Of a DNA stretch of 48,145 bases, positions 45,079 to 48,145 are shown piece by piece. The translations under genes were made by a program, and so were the position numbers. This DNA comes from Clostridia bacterium. Lineage in GTDB: Bacteria; Bacillota; Clostridia; TANB77; CAG-508. The stretch spans positions 1 to 48,145 of the forward strand of contig JAFWNC010000011.1 of assembly GCA_017510525.1 (NCBI GenBank). The letters run 5' to 3'. Below the pieces are notes generated by a model that ran no database searches, was not told the DNA's origin, and worked only from the letters and a program-made list of their open reading frames with translations. The first letter of the stretch is position 1. Each line of letters starts with the position of its first letter.

Positions 45079-46935
45079 ATGGTTTTAGAGGATGTTAATT
45101 TTCCTGAAGATGTTAAGGAGTTAAGTATTTGGGATAAAAAGATCTTAGCAGATGAGATAAGAGAATATATTTTGGATGTTGTTTCTAAAAATGGTGGTCA
45201 TTTAGCTTCAAGTTTAGGTGTTGTAGAACTTACAATTGCACTTCATTCTTGTTTTGATTGCCCTAAAGATAAGATTGTTTGGGATGTTGGTCATCAGACT
45301 TATGCTCATAAGATTTTAACTGGTAGAAAAGAGCAAATGAAGAATTTAAGACAGTTTGGCGGTGTTGCTGGTTTCCCAAGAAGTAGTGAATCTGAATATG
45401 ATTGTTTTGATGCTGGACATAGTAGTACTTCTATTTCTGTTGCACTTGGAATGGCTAGAGCTAGAGATATTTTAAATGAAAAACATAAAGTTATTGCTGT
45501 TATTGGTGATGGAGCTCTTACTGGTGGTATGGCTCTTGAGGCTTTGAATGATGCTGGTTATTCTAAGTCTGATTTGATTGTTATTTTAAATGATAATGAA
45601 ATGAGTATTTCAAAAAATATTGGTGGCCTTTCATCATTTTTAACTAAACTTAGAACCAAGAAATTTTATACAAAATCTAATATTTCTGGTAAGAATTTAG
45701 TTAGAAAAATTCCTTTTGTTGGAGATAAAATTGTTTCAATTGTTGTTAAAATTAAGAGGGGTATAAAACAGTTAATTATTCCTAAGATGTTTTTTGAAGA
45801 CATTGGTTTTCGTTATCTTGGACCTGTTGATGGTCATGATATTGAAAAGCTTGAATCTATTTTAAATATATCTAAAACTTTAGATGGACCTGTTTTAATT
45901 CATGTTATTACTAAAAAGGGTAAAGGATATAAGTTTGCTGAGGAGTTTCCTGATAAATTTCATTCAACTTCAAAGTTTGATATTGAAACTGGTGAAAAAT
46001 TATCTAAAGGAGGAAGAGATTATTCTTCTGTTTTTGGTGACAAATTAGTTGATTTAGGTTATAAAGATGGAAAAATTGTTGCAATTACAGCGTCTATGAA
46101 AGATGGTACTGGACTTGCTAAATTTGCAAAAGAATTTCCTGATAGATTTTTCGATATTGGAATTGCTGAACAACATGCAGTTGCAATGGTTGCTGGAATG
46201 GCAAAAGAAGGCTTGAAACCTGTATTTCCGGTTTATTCTTCGTTTTTACAAAGAGGATATGATCAATTAATTCATGATGTTTGTCTTCAAAATTTACCTG
46301 TTACAATTTGTATTGATAGGGCTGGAATTGTTGGTAATGATGGCGAAACTCATCAAGGTGTTTTTGATTTGTCTTATTTAAACACTATTCCTAATATGAA
46401 TATAATGGCACCAAAGAATTATGAAGAGTTGGAAAAAATGTTAGAGTTTGCGGTTAATTTTGATTCTCCTGTTGCTATTAGATATCCTAGAGGTAAAGAG
46501 GATGACTATGAATTTGAATCTTGCTTGGATATTGAATTTGGAAATGGCGAATTAATTAAACAAGGGAAAGATGTTACTATTTGTGCAATTGGTAAAATGG
46601 TTTCTTATGCTAAAAAAGCTGCTGATATTTTGGAAAAAGAAAATATTTCTTGTGAAGTAATAAATGTTAGATTTTTAAAACCTTTAGACAAAGATTTGAT
46701 AAGAAATTCTGCTTTGAAGACAGGTGTTGTTTATACTATTGAGGATAATTCAATTTGTGGTGGACTAGGTAGTTCAGTTAATGATTTGTTAGAAAATGAG
46801 AGTGTTAAGGTTTATAATATTGGTTATCCTGATTGTTTTGTTAAACATGGATCTGTTCCTGAGATTGAGAAAGAATATGGAATTGATGTTGATAGTATTG
46901 TTTTAAAGATTAAAAATAATATTGAAGGTGAATAG
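45079..46935 (+). CDS. dxs: 1-deoxy-D-xylulose-5-phosphate synthase
   Basis: A 618-residue thiamine-diphosphate enzyme and first step of the MEP isoprenoid pathway (pyruvate plus glyceraldehyde 3-phosphate). Motifs: HLASSLGVVELTIALH, VWDVGHQTYAHKILTGR, the TPP site GDGALTGGMALEALNDAG...NDNEMSIS, transketolase-like GIAEQHAVAMVAGMA near residue 370, and GDGETHQGVFDLSYL. Length is normal. It is followed after 5 bases by ylmH, so they form an operon. Confidence 0.96.
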   Translation: MVLEDVNFPEDVKELSIWDKKILADEIREYILDVVSKNGGHLASSLGVVELTIALHSCFDCPKDKIVWDVGHQTYAHKILTGRKEQMKNLRQFGGVAGFPRSSESEYDCFDAGHSSTSISVALGMARARDILNEKHKVIAVIGDGALTGGMALEALNDAGYSKSDLIVILNDNEMSISKNIGGLSSFLTKLRTKKFYTKSNISGKNLVRKIPFVGDKIVSIVVKIKRGIKQLIIPKMFFEDIGFRYLGPVDGHDIEKLESILNISKTLDGPVLIHVITKKGKGYKFAEEFPDKFHSTSKFDIETGEKLSKGGRDYSSVFGDKLVDLGYKDGKIVAITASMKDGTGLAKFAKEFPDRFFDIGIAEQHAVAMVAGMAKEGLKPVFPVYSSFLQRGYDQLIHDVCLQNLPVTICIDRAGIVGNDGETHQGVFDLSYLNTIPNMNIMAPKNYEELEKMLEFAVNFDSPVAIRYPRGKEDDYEFESCLDIEFGNGELIKQGKDVTICAIGKMVSYAKKAADILEKENISCEVINVRFLKPLDKDLIRNSALKTGVVYTIEDNSICGGLGSSVNDLLENESVKVYNIGYPDCFVKHGSVPEIEKEYGIDVDSIVLKIKNNIEGE

Positions 46936-46940
46936 AATAA

Positions 46941-47727
46941 GTGGTTAAAGGTGAAAAAAGTTTAATTGATGATAATAGAATATTAGTTGCTAAGATGAGA
47001 GATAAGGAGAAGATTTGTAGAGTTAAAAACAAAATTACTTATACTGGATTTTTAGATATGTATCAGAAGAGTGTTTTGAAAAAAGAACTTAAAGAAGATA
47101 ATTATATTGTTTTTGGTGGATATGATGGTGCTGAAAGGGAATTAATATTGTTTTATCCTGATAAGATTGATAAAACTGTTGCTAAGAATTATTTTGGTAG
47201 TTTGTTAAAAGTTGTAAGAATAAGTTTGCCTAATGATTTAAAAGGAGAATATGAGCATAGGATTTATTTAAGTGGAATGATGAAGCTTGGAATCGAGAGA
47301 GAAAAGTTTGGAGATATTATTGTTTCACCCAATGGAGCTGATATTGTTGTTTTTGAGGATTTGGCAAGATTTATAAAGGATTCTTTGGGTGGGCTTAAAA
47401 GATTTAGCAAGAGTGAAATTGAGATTATTGATTTAAGTGAAATTTCAAATAGGGTTGATGAATATGAGTCTTTTTCTATTATTGTTCCTTCAATGAGGAT
47501 TGATTGTTTTGTTTCTGAGATTGGTAGGGTTTCTAGAAGTAGGGCTAGTGAGTTTATTAAGGAAAATAGGGTTTTTATTAATCAAGAACTTGTTTTTAAG
47601 GAGTCTAGGAGTGTTGGTATAGGCGATATCCTTACAATTAGGGGCAAGGGAAAGTTTATTATTGATTCTATTGAAAGAGAGACTGGGAAGCGGGAAAATT
47701 GTAGTTAGAATAAAAAAGAGAAAATAA
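46941..47727 (+). CDS. ylmH: YlmH-family S4 RNA-binding protein, one CGGN +1 shift site
   Basis: YlmH binds ribosomal RNA with an S4 domain; in Bacillus it can take part in ribosome-associated quality control. The N-terminus has DDNRILVAKMRDKEKICRVKNKITYTGFLDMYQKSVLKK, the middle GGYDGAERELILFYP and a KLGIEREKFGDIIV block, and the S4 domain begins SMRIDCFVSEIGRVSRSRASEFIKENRVFIN. Near the end, EFIERETGK-CGG-GAAAAT stops four codons on. A one-base skip at CGGG (47691-47694) gives GK[G]KIVVRIKKRK, a final beta strand as in relatives, and 261 residues. Here only the tail differs, so both products may be made. GTG 46941 start. Confidence 0.82.
47691..47694 (+). other. CGGG +1 shift site in ylmH
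   Basis: AAG-CGG-GAA in frame stops at TAG after ENCS; a one-base skip gives K[G]KIVVRIKKRK and stops at 47725-47727. Confidence 0.72.
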
Positions 47728-47746
47728 GAGCTGTTTCAATCGCACT

Positions 47747-47775
47747 CGGCAAAGCCTCGTTTGGTCGCTGCGCGG
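47747..47775. repeat. 29-base dispersed repeat, copy 2
   Basis: Exact copy of 3412-3440 in the gap between ylmH and the tRNA cluster. Confidence 0.75.
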
Positions 47776-47864
47776 GGGATTTCAGAAATAAATATTTAAT
47801 TCTGCATATATTTAAATTATAAACTACAATTTAATAAAAAAATAAAAAAAATGAAGAAAAAATA

Positions 47865-47893
47865 TTGACAAAAATGGGAAAGTTTAGTATACT
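47865..47893 (+). promoter_or_regulatory. Promoter of the tRNA cluster
   Basis: TTGACA (47865-47870) and TATACT (47888-47893), 17-base spacer. Confidence 0.8.
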
Positions 47894-47925
47894 ATGTCTT
47901 GTCAGTGCAACGGAAACTGATTAAT

Positions 47926-48001
47926 GGTCGCTTAGCTCAGCTGGGAGAGCATCTGCCTTACAAGCAGGAGGTCATAGGTTCGAGCCCTATAGCGACCACC
48001 A
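47926..48001 (+). tRNA. tRNA-Val (TAC)
   Basis: Acceptor GGTCGCT/AGCGACC, anticodon loop CTTACAA (TAC), T-loop TTCGAGC, encoded CCA, 76 bases. Confidence 0.95.
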
Positions 48002-48006
48002 TTTAT

Positions 48007-48083
48007 GGCCCGGTAGTTCAGTTGGTTAGAACGCTAGCCTGTCACGCTAGAGGTCGACGGTTCGAGCCCGTTCCGGGTCGCCA
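48007..48083 (+). tRNA. tRNA-Asp (GTC)
   Basis: Acceptor GGCCCGG/CCGGGTC, anticodon stem CTAGC/GCTAG with loop CTGTCAC (GTC), T-loop TTCGAGC, encoded CCA, 77 bases. Confidence 0.95.
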
Positions 48084-48085
48084 GA

Positions 48086-48120
48086 AACTATCTAGAGCTT
48101 AACCTAGATAGTTTTTATTT
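48086..48120 (+). terminator. Terminator-like hairpin after tRNA-Asp
   Basis: AACTATCTAG / CTAGATAGTT with T-rich tail, between tRNA-Asp and the next tRNA. Confidence 0.65.
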
Positions 48121-48121
48121 T

Positions 48122-48145
48122 GGCTCGATAGCTCAGTTGGTAGAG
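48122..48145 (+). tRNA. Partial tRNA, Phe-like 5' end
   Basis: GGCTCGA acceptor arm, TA, and D-arm GCTCAGTTGGTAGAG cut by the window edge. The sequence resembles clostridial tRNA-Phe, but the anticodon is not visible. Confidence 0.6.

Noticed and set aside
47747..47775. CRISPR repeat
   Set aside because: Only single copies of the 29-base repeat exist at two distant sites, with no spacers.

Overview
The window is a roughly 48 kb piece of a low-GC, spore-forming Firmicute chromosome, most likely an uncultured Clostridia lineage. The reasons are AT-rich genes with A/T-ending codons, a spoVA cluster, a Spo0A-type DNA-binding protein, a Gram-positive type IV pilus operon, LexA/MutS2/MreB of Firmicute type, and many short palindromic intergenic repeats. 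The exact taxon cannot be fixed from this sequence.

The most important observation concerns translation. Eight genes are each broken into separate reading frames by single extra bases: relE-like toxin, spoVAC, spoVAD, a phosphodiester glycosidase, a Spo0A-like protein, obg, mtaB and ylmH. There are 11 such breaks, and every one falls exactly on an in-frame CGG codon, on either strand. Skipping one base there (CGG N read as a four-base unit, or C skipped and GGN read) restores the family sequence with no residue gained or lost, usually at a position where the family has glycine. CGG appears about seventy times out of frame in the window's genes with no effect. It appears in frame only 12 times, 11 of them at these breaks. 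The one exception is the small gene at 26921. This suggests programmed +1 frameshifting or natural quadruplet decoding of CGGN, probably as glycine, with CGG otherwise almost unused as a triplet. A systematic sequence artefact must still be excluded.

Layout: 1-1580 holds two related acidic surface or secreted proteins. 1646-2160 is a toxin-antitoxin pair whose toxin needs two CGGN events. 2259-4488 is the spoVA locus in order D-C-E on the minus strand, with four CGGN sites. 4736-14263 is a type IV pilus operon (PilM-PilN fusion, PilO, small anchored protein, pilin, a peptidase-less PilD-like protein, pilin-like protein, PilB, PilT, PilC). 14530-19711 has a ROK sugar kinase, a phosphodiester glycosidase, a PC4-like protein between two large palindromes, an acyl-CoA synthetase and a membrane-anchored protein. 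19935-22375 has aspS and greA. 22441-26328 has a Spo0A-like protein, a sigma factor fused to a membrane and PepSY-like part, and two convergent secreted proteins.

26329-26920 is gene-free and carries three perfect DnaA boxes. 27547-35427 has trpS, obg, a starch-binding-module protein, lexA, mutS2 and mreB. 35537-36824 is mtaB. 37579-43045 is a glycolytic run gap-pgk-(unknown)-tpiA-gpmI. 43061-44532 has a YezG-like protein and two small genes. 44591 is tRNA-Gln, followed by a nested palindrome and a tandem structured repeat. 45079-47727 is dxs-ylmH, and the window ends in a tRNA cluster (Val, Asp, partial Phe-like).

Most intergenic gaps contain REP-like palindromes sharing a GTAG/CTAC end, and several two-copy hairpin elements show compensatory base changes.
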